This document shows positions 23,843 through 30,228 of a stretch of DNA of 41,464 nt, piece after piece. Every line of letters starts with the position of its first letter. Position 1 is the first letter of the stretch. Position numbers and translations under genes: made by a program. The notes under the pieces were generated by a model, which was not told where the DNA came from, did not search any database, and worked only from the letters and a program-made list of their open reading frames with translations. Origin of the DNA: a virus; the IMG/VR virus record IMGVR_UViG_3300012964_000019, positions 1 through 41,464 of that record; one strand, given 5' to 3'.

Positions 23843-24453
23843 AGGCTGGAATTCCTGTAATTAGATATCCGGTCTATGAGTTGAGCTGCAGAAAGCCCCG
23901 CCTTCTTTTCAATCCTCCTCAGCATTCCTTCTAGGAGATTGCATTCGGAATGAATTAGGCCCCTCACTTCGCCCGTATCGTGACAGTGATCTACACAAAC
24001 CTTTGAATCTAAATTTTGGCCGCACAATGCACAAGAGCCGCATTGATTAACCAGCATCGCGTCATATTCAGCCCTAGTCAGCTTATAATTTTTCTTAAGA
24101 TAGCGTTCAAAAAGCACGGATGCATTTTCTGATCTCCACGTCGCGAGGTTCTGCCGAATTTTTTCTTTATTCTTTTTCTTCCACTGCCGCTGTTGGTCTA
24201 AAACTTTTTCTTTATTTTCCCGGACGTAGGATTTCTTACCCGTTTTAACAGCCTCAGGATTAGCCTCTCTCCATCTTTTATGGCTTTGGAGCTTAGACTG
24301 GCGATTGGCTCGGTAAAGGCGCCGCTCCTCTTCCCTTACCTCCTGCAAATGAGACTTTCTATACTCGTTAACCTCAGAGCGAATTCTTTTTTTGTTAGCG
24401 GCATACCACAAAGCATTAGCCGCCCTCTTCTTTTCAGGGTCTTTATATGGCAT
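23839..24453 (-). CDS. HNH endonuclease (endonuclease VII type)
   Basis: 204 aa. A long basic, coiled N-terminal half (residues 1-120; many Arg/Lys/Glu) precedes the nuclease domain: YDAMLVNQCGSCALCGQN, then VCVDHCHDTGEVRGLIHSEC with the paired Cys and the DHCHDTG core. This is the layout of phage recombination endonuclease VII-like homing enzymes. It is inserted between the kelch gene and the gene at 24466 and has its own leaderless start, so it is a free-standing mobile gene. It is AT-richer than its neighbours. Confidence 0.85.
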   Translation of the reverse strand: MPYKDPEKKRAANALWYAANKKRIRSEVNEYRKSHLQEVREEERRLYRANRQSKLQSHKRWREANPEAVKTGKKSYVRENKEKVLDQQRQWKKKNKEKIRQNLATWRSENASVLFERYLKKNYKLTRAEYDAMLVNQCGSCALCGQNLDSKVCVDHCHDTGEVRGLIHSECNLLEGMLRRIEKKAGLSAAQLIDRISNYRNSSL

Positions 24454-24459
24454 GACTAG

Positions 24460-24465
24460 ATCATA
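24460..24465 (-). promoter_or_regulatory. -10 box, leaderless, of HNH gene
   Basis: TATGAT on the minus strand, 6 nt (CTAGTC) before ATG 24453, with no ribosome site. It overlaps the stop region of the preceding gene. Confidence 0.5.
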
Positions 24466-25293
24466 TCACAAGCTATCAACAACTTTGTCGACGATCTTCT
24501 TAGAAATTACCCGATCCCATAAATCGACACACCAGGCCTCGCAAGCCTCGAAAAAATGTTTGCCTTCGAGCCCCGGATGCCGCCATCGGCCCTGACCCTG
24601 ATGCTTGCTGCTCGCTATCCTAAACGTCAGAATTCCTCTTTGGACTGAGGACTTACCAGTCTTAGGATCTTTCATCTGACGTTGGTACACCGAAACCCTC
24701 TGCAAAAATGGAATTCCCGTCGGCCCTTGCTTCGGGGCACCGATGGGGCCATGGCCCTGGCCGACCCCTTCGGACATCTTGGCGGGGGCGTTGATATCAA
24801 AGCTGTGTAGTTTCCCGATTTTAGGTCTCCCCTGACTGTCCATTTCAAGTTTCTTATATGGGATGTTCAGCTTCTTCATCTCGCTCTTTATCGTGTCAGT
24901 TAGTGACTTCTGAGCCGGGGTTTGTTGGGTAGGACCTCGGTCATGGCGGAATGGCACGATTAAGTATTTGCTGCCATCTTTAGCTATCCGGGCCTTTTTA
25001 GAGCCCAGTAGACCCGGCAACATATCAAATCCGGCCTGTAGTCCTTCTTCTATGAACATCGCCGAGGCGTCTAGACTCAGGACGAAGGTGTTTTCATCGA
25101 CCTGTTCAAAATGCAACGCCTCGACGTACTTCTCACGGCTGCTGTGGAGTTTCTGCTGCGTCTCCTCAACGACGTGGGCATGACTTTGGATACTGAGGTC
25201 TCTCGCTCCTTCCTTCAGGGCGGCTTCAGCCGCGGGCTGTAGCTCGGTGCTCAGGCTCAGAATGGAGCTTAAATCGAAATCAAACAGAATCAC
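24466..25293 (-). CDS. Probable tail/neck structural protein
   Basis: 275 aa from GTG 25293, overlapping the lipoprotein stop. The N-terminal half is helical (STELQPAAEAALKEGARDLS, EETQQKLHSSREKYVEAL), then a beta segment (VDENTFVLSLDASAMFIEEG), a flexible Pro/Gly stretch and a basic C-terminus. Sequences with this helix-plus-strand layout are usual for phage tail-completion or minor tail proteins of the HK97-gp10/Z class, and the gene lies among virion genes. The specific role is not certain. Confidence 0.45.
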   Translation of the reverse strand: MILFDFDLSSILSLSTELQPAAEAALKEGARDLSIQSHAHVVEETQQKLHSSREKYVEALHFEQVDENTFVLSLDASAMFIEEGLQAGFDMLPGLLGSKKARIAKDGSKYLIVPFRHDRGPTQQTPAQKSLTDTIKSEMKKLNIPYKKLEMDSQGRPKIGKLHSFDINAPAKMSEGVGQGHGPIGAPKQGPTGIPFLQRVSVYQRQMKDPKTGKSSVQRGILTFRIASSKHQGQGRWRHPGLEGKHFFEACEAWCVDLWDRVISKKIVDKVVDSL

Positions 25294-25691
25294 TTAATAA
25301 TCCACCAACCGAGGCTACAGGCTCCGGTCTTGGTCTGGGGGTTGTAGCAGGTGGTTTTACAGGCCCCACACTCACAGACGTGGTATTCGGTTCCGGACTT
25401 CTCGCAGCTGTATTCATAAATGATAAAATCGGGGGCCTCGTCGGGGTAGTCCGCGACACAGAGGTGGCGATCGGAGGCGGTACAGATATCTAGACCCCGG
25501 CAGAGGTCCTGACGGTCGTAATCGGTTTCGACCTGCTGGACGTATTTCCGATAAGGCTCCAACTCCTTTTGCAGCTCGGGGTCCACCGAACAGCTGCCTC
25601 CATCTGCTGAGACACCCGTGTCTACAGCCGGGCCCCCGCAGTCACAGGCAGGCGCCAGTAGCAGAAACCACAGCAGATTCAGATATTTCAT
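25290..25691 (-). CDS. Cys-rich lipoprotein
   Basis: 133 aa from ATG 25691 (AGGA ribosome site). The N-terminus MKYLNLLWFLLLAPAC is a lipoprotein signal with a lipobox ending at Cys 16. The mature part has about a dozen further Cys (CDCGG, CRGLDICTASDRHLC, VCECGACKTTC) that would form disulfides outside the cytoplasm. Phage lipoproteins often block superinfection or assist lysis; here it is embedded between virion genes and coexpressed with them. Target unknown. Confidence 0.65.
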   Translation of the reverse strand: MKYLNLLWFLLLAPACDCGGPAVDTGVSADGGSCSVDPELQKELEPYRKYVQQVETDYDRQDLCRGLDICTASDRHLCVADYPDEAPDFIIYEYSCEKSGTEYHVCECGACKTTCYNPQTKTGACSLGWWIIK

Positions 25692-25695
25692 GGTC

Positions 25696-26943
25696 CTACT
25701 CACTGCCCCGGCGGCTGCTCTGCGGCGTACCATCAGAAGCCAAAACAACCCCTGCTCTGACACTTCTCCATCGCGTTTGGCCATCTGGGGTTTGAATTTT
25801 GATACGCCCGCCGGTTTTCCCACCCCCGCTGCTGGGGTCAATCTGACTACCGACGGGTAGCTTCACAAGATGCTTTCCCGTGGTCCCCGGCTTCAGAGCG
25901 GCCTTGTCCAGTTCTTTATTGTAATAATTTTTATTTTCAACTAAATGGTCTTTCGCAACCTCTTTGGCCCGTGCCTCATCCAGGCCGTGCTCTTCCATCT
26001 CGGTCTCAATCCCGGTCCGGAGCTGTTCGGCATCAAACTCCGAATCCGGGCGGTCGTCACCCTTACCGCCAGGCATCAAATCTTTGTGGAGGACTCCCTC
26101 CGGAGGCGGAGACTCTTCGGGGAGGGTCTCGACTTTTTCTGATTTCTGGACCTGCTGCTGACCCCCGAATATCTGCCGGGCCATGGCGGTCATGCCCTGC
26201 ACCATGTCGACCATGGACCGGTAGAGGTCCGGGTCCTGTTGCCGGAGCTGCTCCAGCTCCTGGGTCTTGGACTGAAAGGTTTTGAGGACCTTGACGACCT
26301 GGGCTTTCAGAGCCTCTTGGTCTCCGTCGGCCTGGACCTGCTGTTGAGCCTGCGCCTGTCGGGATTCGGCATCCGATTCATGACGCTGCGCCAGCTGGGC
26401 AAAATCATCGTGCAACATCTCAGGATCGCTGACGGGTTCCGGTTTCTGGGGTTCTGGATCCGATTCAGGACCTGATTCACCGACGGGTTCTTCGGGGCCC
26501 ACCGGCGACTCGACTCCAACCTTCTGAGCCTTATTTAGATGGTCTTCGCGCTGGGCGGCGGCAAGAACCTTCTCGACGCCGGGCTCATAAAGAACGATTT
26601 GGTCTTTCCCCAGTAGCTTAGCCGCCTCCAGGGCCTTGTCGGCCTCACTGAACTTCATGCCGACCCCGACGCTACAGGTGGCTCCCACCGCCGTCTCGTA
26701 CTGCTTCCGGATCTGAGGTACTTCCTTCAGGCGGTCGGCGGGAATCTTGATTCTGATTTCTTCACCTCCGGCTTCTACCAGCTGTCCGCCATGACTCAGG
26801 GCAAATTGTTTCCAGAGATTCTCTCCGGCCTCAATGGCTTGTCCGAGACGCCGGAGCCCCTCTTCATCGTCCCTGAGACTGAGACCTCCGGCTTCGCGTC
26901 CAATTCCGTCGCCTGCGGCTGAAATATATACGACGTTACTCAT
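25696..26943 (-). CDS. Virion-region protein with GGDEF/mCpol-like cyclase-fold domain
   Basis: 415 aa from ATG 26943 (AGGA site). Residues 4-120 read as a small nucleotide-cyclase/polymerase palm: YISAAGDGIG, a helix (GLRRLGQAIEAGENLWKQFA), GGQLVEAGGEEIRIKIP, then VGATCSVGVGMKFSEADKAL and AAKLLGKDQIVLYEP. This is the order of GGDEF and minimal CRISPR polymerase (mCpol) domains. The usual first metal-binding Asp is Ala (residue 9), Asp 12 remains, and the GGDE-type turn is GGEE (59-62). Catalysis is therefore doubtful. Acidic, Gln-rich coils follow, then a basic C-terminal domain (GGRIKIQTPDGQTRWRSV). It lies among virion genes. Confidence 0.55.
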   Translation of the reverse strand: MSNVVYISAAGDGIGREAGGLSLRDDEEGLRRLGQAIEAGENLWKQFALSHGGQLVEAGGEEIRIKIPADRLKEVPQIRKQYETAVGATCSVGVGMKFSEADKALEAAKLLGKDQIVLYEPGVEKVLAAAQREDHLNKAQKVGVESPVGPEEPVGESGPESDPEPQKPEPVSDPEMLHDDFAQLAQRHESDAESRQAQAQQQVQADGDQEALKAQVVKVLKTFQSKTQELEQLRQQDPDLYRSMVDMVQGMTAMARQIFGGQQQVQKSEKVETLPEESPPPEGVLHKDLMPGGKGDDRPDSEFDAEQLRTGIETEMEEHGLDEARAKEVAKDHLVENKNYYNKELDKAALKPGTTGKHLVKLPVGSQIDPSSGGGKTGGRIKIQTPDGQTRWRSVRAGVVLASDGTPQSSRRGSE

Positions 26944-27043
26944 TGAAATTCCTAAAGGTTCTTCCGCAAGTAGTTTTCTGCTTACCTTGCACGACTCCGT
27001 CTCTTGGGTCAACAAGTCCATAAATTAGATATCTGGAAGGCAT
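26936..27043 (-). pseudogene. GIY-YIG endonuclease N-terminal remnant
   Basis: 35 codons from ATG 27043. The start, MPSRYLIYGLVDPRDGVVQ, is the signature first strand of GIY-YIG nucleases (Y-x-x-Y-G-L-x-D-P-R), but the rest (GKQKTTCGRTFRNFNE) lacks the following YVG, Arg and Glu elements and then stops. It is most likely the stub of a lost homing endonuclease. It is still placed behind a leaderless TAATCT box and its stop overlaps the start of the cyclase-fold gene (ATGAGTAA), so it may now serve as a leader cistron. Confidence 0.6.
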
Positions 27044-27050
27044 ATCTGCT

Positions 27051-27056
27051 AGATTA
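27051..27056 (-). promoter_or_regulatory. TAATCT late-type -10 box, leaderless
   Basis: TAATCT on the minus strand, 7 nt (AGCAGAT) before ATG 27043. It would drive the run of genes from the GIY-YIG stub through 24466. It shares TAATCTAGCAG.TATGCC with the box at 12197. Confidence 0.55.
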
Positions 27057-27068
27057 CCCCCGACGGGC

Positions 27069-27097
27069 TTGACAACCGTCTCTGGAGCCCTTAAGGT
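27069..27097 (+). promoter_or_regulatory. Sigma70-type promoter, with leader
   Basis: TTGACA 27069-27074, 17-nt spacer, TAAGGT 27092-27097, then a 19-nt leader with GGGAGAG before ATG 27117. It is divergent from the TAATCT box at 27051. Confidence 0.75.
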
Positions 27098-27116
27098 TCG
27101 GGTTCGGGAGAGAAAA

Positions 27117-27683
27117 ATGATATTGCGTGAATCCGGACCTCTAAACGTCACTGTCTGTAGCGGAGTCAATGGTCCTAATTACACAATAAGGCTCTGTGGA
27201 CACGACCATCTTCTGCAGGCTCTACCTCAGAACGCTTTTAACATTCTGTCTTTCCGCGCATCGGGCTCCAATGTCGTCGAAGTCGTAACCCAATCACAAC
27301 CCTCACAACCCTCTGTGTTTTTTATCCGGACCGGAATCAGTACTATAGCAGAAATCAGCGCCGAACAAGCCCAGGCTTTTGAGGCGTCTTGGAATTATCT
27401 CCAACTAGCAACAGGTAAGAGTCCTACGGCTATTGCGTCTCAGGTAGAATTTAAAGCAACGGGAACCGGAGACCCTCGATGCATATTCACAGACCTCACA
27501 ACCAATAAAACTTACGAAGGTTTTCCCCCGACCGGGGTTGCTCTGGCGGTACCGGTGCTGGTGGCGATGGATTTTTATCCTGGAGTTAAGAAAATTTCAA
27601 TGCCAGACCAGACCTGTCGCTGCCCTATTAAGAACCTGTTGTCAACCGGTCACGACGACGGCTGTCCAGAAAAAAGACGTTGA
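27117..27683 (+). CDS. Uncharacterised protein with C-x-I-K-NLLSTGHD tail
   Basis: 188 aa. The N-terminal part is beta-rich (LNVTVCSGVNGPNYTIRLCG); a central region reads EISAEQAQAFEASWNYLQLA. The last 22 residues contain CRCPIKNLLSTGHDDGCP, nearly repeated at the end of the unrelated gene 31856-32305. The Cys spacing suggests a metal-binding or interaction tag. No family recognised. First gene of the right plus-strand island. Confidence 0.5.
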   Translation: MILRESGPLNVTVCSGVNGPNYTIRLCGHDHLLQALPQNAFNILSFRASGSNVVEVVTQSQPSQPSVFFIRTGISTIAEISAEQAQAFEASWNYLQLATGKSPTAIASQVEFKATGTGDPRCIFTDLTTNKTYEGFPPTGVALAVPVLVAMDFYPGVKKISMPDQTCRCPIKNLLSTGHDDGCPEKRR

Positions 27684-27707
27684 CAAAGTCCGGGGACCTG
27701 ATATGGT
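27680..27707 (+). promoter_or_regulatory. Sigma70-type promoter
   Basis: TTGACA 27680-27685, 16-nt spacer, TATGGT 27702-27707. The first ATG (27715) is 7 nt downstream and opens a 6-codon frame; the next ATG (27732) has a GGAGG ribosome site. Confidence 0.75.
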
Positions 27708-27714
27708 GGCCGTC

Positions 27715-27735
27715 ATGAAGTCGGAGGAGCCATGA
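27715..27735 (+). CDS. Six-codon leaderless minicistron
   Basis: ATG AAG TCG GAG GAG CCA TGA, starting exactly 7 nt after the -10 box as in the leaderless genes here. Its codons GAGGAG are the ribosome site of the next gene, and its stop overlaps that gene's ATG (ATGA). Translation of the minicistron would deliver ribosomes to the next start. Whether it is translated is unproven. Confidence 0.35.
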   Translation: MKSEEP

Positions 27736-28139
27736 AAACTATCTGGGCAATTGAATCCGGTAGCTACAGTAATTACCACATCGTCGGTGTCTTCAGCACC
27801 CGCGAAGGGGCGCAACTGGTTCTCGATTTCATCAAAGACAGCGAGGCAGAAATCGTGGAGTGGGAACTCGACCCCGGAGTGGAAGGCATCCGGAACGGTC
27901 TCCAGCTCTTTCAGGTCCTTATGCGCCGAAACGGGGACGTCGAGTCCATCCAACTTCTATCTAACCGTTATATCGAGTCGGGAGCATTCGTTTATAGGCG
28001 CAGTCAAGCCCCAGCCTGTAAAGGAATGAATCTGGAAGACGTCATGAACGCCCACATCTGGGGGAAAGACGCGGAACAGGCCATCAAAGCCGCTAACGAA
28101 AAGCGGGTGCAATTCATCGCCACCGGAGAATGGGAATGA
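27732..28139 (+). CDS. Conserved phage protein (DUF7336-like)
   Basis: 135 aa. The N-terminus MKTIWAIESGSYSNYHIVGV followed by FSTREGAQLVLDF is a recurring phage/bacterial pattern (Y-x-V-E-x-G-x-Y-S-D...VFS..E.A) of unknown function, with a second conserved part at VEWELDPGVEGIRNGL. Begins a run of about twenty genes linked by ATGA overlaps. Confidence 0.6.
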   Translation: MKTIWAIESGSYSNYHIVGVFSTREGAQLVLDFIKDSEAEIVEWELDPGVEGIRNGLQLFQVLMRRNGDVESIQLLSNRYIESGAFVYRRSQAPACKGMNLEDVMNAHIWGKDAEQAIKAANEKRVQFIATGEWE

Positions 28140-28402
28140 CAACGACTACCTGTAACACCTGCGGCCGGAGGCATCGGGTACGGATGCTCCACCTCGATTC
28201 CGACGCCGTCTGCACCAACTGCTACTGGCTCAAACATGGCCTCACCGTCAAGCTTATTTGGGCCCAAGATGGCCGGGAGCAGATAGAGACTAGGGAAGGC
28301 GTCAATCCCATCGACCTCTACCTACTCCAGGAATCCGAGGGCCTTACCATCGATGGCAAGGTCTTAATCCATGTCCGGGTCGAGACCCCGGAGGTCTTGT
28401 GA
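28136..28402 (+). CDS. Small zinc-ribbon protein
   Basis: 88 aa from ATG 28136 (ATGA overlap). The first 35 residues hold a four-Cys zinc ribbon: TCNTCGRRH and, 20 residues later, CTNCYWL. The remainder is beta-rich (HGLTVKLIWAQDGREQIETR). Probably nucleic-acid- or protein-binding. Function unknown. Confidence 0.5.
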   Translation: MTTTTCNTCGRRHRVRMLHLDSDAVCTNCYWLKHGLTVKLIWAQDGREQIETREGVNPIDLYLLQESEGLTIDGKVLIHVRVETPEVL

Positions 28403-28887
28403 TTAAGTGGATTTTCGTCCTCCTGATGCTATCCTGTTCACCGAAGCCGGAGTCGACGCCAGTAGATAATCAACGGGTTGCCGCCGACATCCGGAATCCG
28501 ATTGACGTAAATATGGATACCGGTCATTTTGAATCCGTGGAATCTTTCGGGTTTTCTATGGACCAGGTGTCTACCGTCATGGCCTTCGACGGCGACGTGA
28601 GTCGGTCCCGGAGCGTCAGCATCACCTGGGTAGACACCGGGGCGGAATCCGTCCCGGCCCTAGTGGAGGTAGAGGATACGTCGGGAGACGTCGGGCACCG
28701 GCTCTGGGCCTCGGATGGGGCTGTCCTCCGTCTGGTGCCGGGCGCTGAAGTCAATGGCTCTGTTGACGACGTACAGATGCGCCCCGGCAGCTATAAAAGC
28801 ACCAGACTTAATACCAGGGGTTCATTTGTCCTGGACTGTACTATTTCAAACATCAGACTCCAGCAGGCGTCGCAGGCAGCCAAATGA
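28399..28887 (+). CDS. Probable lipoprotein
   Basis: 162 aa from GTG 28399 (GTGA overlap with the gene before). The N-terminus MIKWIFVLLMLSCSP is a short lipoprotein signal with lipobox Cys at residue 13. The mature part is soluble and beta-rich, with no Cys pairs. It is the second lipoprotein-like gene of the window, here in the accessory island. Envelope functions such as superinfection exclusion are possible but not shown. Confidence 0.55.
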   Translation: MIKWIFVLLMLSCSPKPESTPVDNQRVAADIRNPIDVNMDTGHFESVESFGFSMDQVSTVMAFDGDVSRSRSVSITWVDTGAESVPALVEVEDTSGDVGHRLWASDGAVLRLVPGAEVNGSVDDVQMRPGSYKSTRLNTRGSFVLDCTISNIRLQQASQAAK

Positions 28888-29081
28888 CTACATTGATAAC
28901 TGCCAGAAATACCTACATCGACAGCTTCCCCGGAATCCATCGCTGCTTTAATGAGGACCAAGTGCTACTGGAGCTGTCGATACTGCTGGGTCAAATCGCC
29001 ATCAGAACCCCCTACAGCAATCGCGTTTACGAATTGCACCAAAAAGTGAAAGCTCTCCGGAAGGAGCTTGAGTATGAGTAG
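28884..29081 (+). CDS. Small helical protein
   Basis: 65 aa; ATGA overlap at its start and ATGAGTAG overlap at its end. The product is helical (EDQVLLELSILLGQIAIRTP; VYELHQKVKALRKELEYE). The C-terminal codons supply the AAGGAGCT ribosome site of the next gene. No family recognised. Confidence 0.45.
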   Translation: MTTLITARNTYIDSFPGIHRCFNEDQVLLELSILLGQIAIRTPYSNRVYELHQKVKALRKELEYE

Positions 29082-29292
29082 CGTCGCCCGATTCAAGGTA
29101 AGTGGCCGTAACTTCAACGGGAAACGAGACGCGACCGTAGAAATTGACCGCGGGACTAACATGGTCAGGGTCCGACCCTTCCACTTCCGGAAGACCTATG
29201 ACCTGTTGCTGGAGGACATCGCTGAGATTGTAATCATGAGGTGCATCAAGGCTGATATAGCGGCTAAAAAGGCCATCAGGAGGAAGAAATGA
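29074..29292 (+). CDS. Small basic protein
   Basis: 72 aa from ATG 29074. The first 45 residues form a beta-rich module (ARFKVSGRNFNGKRDATVEI), followed by a hydrophobic helix and a tail of basic residues (AAKKAIRRKK) whose codons are also the ribosome site of the next gene. Likely nucleic-acid-binding from charge alone. Function unknown. Confidence 0.45.
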   Translation: MSSVARFKVSGRNFNGKRDATVEIDRGTNMVRVRPFHFRKTYDLLLEDIAEIVIMRCIKADIAAKKAIRRKK

Positions 29293-29546
29293 ATAAGACG
29301 CTGACGTTTGACGCAGAAATGCCCGAGACCCCCGAAGTCACAGTGACTCTGGGGGAAGAGGATGGGGACTCCACCTACAGCAAGGTCGTAATCAAAACCC
29401 GTGCCGGCAGCTGGAGTTTTGAAGCAGCCGGCGACCGACTGGCTGATAGCCAACAGATCACAATCCGGGCGGATGGAAATTGGGAGAGGGAAGGGCTCGC
29501 AGAGGCCCTGGAATTTGCTGCCCGGGCCCTGAGGTCGAGGCTATGA
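29289..29546 (+). CDS. Small uncharacterised protein
   Basis: 85 aa; starts with ATGA overlap. Beta-rich acidic first half (MPETPEVTVTLGEEDGD), then strands around WSFEAAGDRLADSQ and an Ala/Leu/Arg helix at the C-terminus (GLAEALEFAARALRSRL). No family recognised. Confidence 0.45.
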   Translation: MNKTLTFDAEMPETPEVTVTLGEEDGDSTYSKVVIKTRAGSWSFEAAGDRLADSQQITIRADGNWEREGLAEALEFAARALRSRL

Positions 29547-29872
29547 CTACCGGATGCCAAGACGTAATGGACAACTGGCCACAAGAGAGCCCCCTTCGTC
29601 GGAGGGTTGACAAAGCCGTCGATGCACTGATGGCTGATACCAGGCCCGAGCATCTGCGCTGGAGCCACCTGAACCCCATTGAAATAGGCACCCTGCTCCG
29701 GGCCCTGAGGCTGACCATCCCTACTCTAGAAACCGAACTTGAAGAAGAAGCCCGGAATAGTGGCGGCCGAGACTACGTTGTAGTCGCCATCAGAGCCGAA
29801 CTAAACCGGACCCGGGCGCTGGCACATAGCTTGTCCAACTGCCTGATAGGCTGTCTGGAGAAGAAACCATGA
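29543..29872 (+). CDS. Uncharacterised helical protein
   Basis: 109 aa from ATG 29543 (ATGA overlap; an earlier in-frame ATG would intrude far into the previous gene). Helical, with PIEIGTLLRALRLTIPTLET and a two-Cys end (SNCLIGCLEKKP). The GAGAAGAA tail codons double as the ribosome site for the next gene. Confidence 0.45.
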   Translation: MTTGCQDVMDNWPQESPLRRRVDKAVDALMADTRPEHLRWSHLNPIEIGTLLRALRLTIPTLETELEEEARNSGGRDYVVVAIRAELNRTRALAHSLSNCLIGCLEKKP

Positions 29873-30228
29873 AAATCAGCAAAACCGAGACCCAGAAGCG
29901 ACTGCAGTTCCTCCGTGATTTCTTCAGCCGGGACCCCGACAGCAGCTGCCAGGCGGCTCAACGGGCCCTCAAAGGCGCCTTCGGCCAGGAGATGAGGCCT
30001 CTGGTGGTCTCCGCCATCAAGCGGGGGGTCATCGAGGCCCAAAACGCCGCCATCATCAGCCAGGCCCTCGCCATCACCGATACTGTCCGGGAGTTCAACC
30101 CCAAAGCAGACCCCGGACTCCTCGTCAACATCTTCACTCCAGGCTTGACACCCGGTGACAACTCCGTCATAGTGGCCCCAACCGGCTGCGGTGGCGACTG
30201 CAGCAGCTGCAACTGCGGAGGAAAGTGA
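29869..30228 (+). CDS. Uncharacterised protein with Cys-cluster tail
   Basis: 119 aa. Helical body (GQEMRPLVVSAIKRGVIEAQ), then TPGLTPGDNSVIVAPTGCGG and a C-terminal Cys cluster GCGGDCSSCNCGGK that could bind a metal. It precedes the deoxynucleotide kinase by a one-base stop/start overlap (TGATG). Function unknown. Confidence 0.5.
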   Translation: MKISKTETQKRLQFLRDFFSRDPDSSCQAAQRALKGAFGQEMRPLVVSAIKRGVIEAQNAAIISQALAITDTVREFNPKADPGLLVNIFTPGLTPGDNSVIVAPTGCGGDCSSCNCGGK

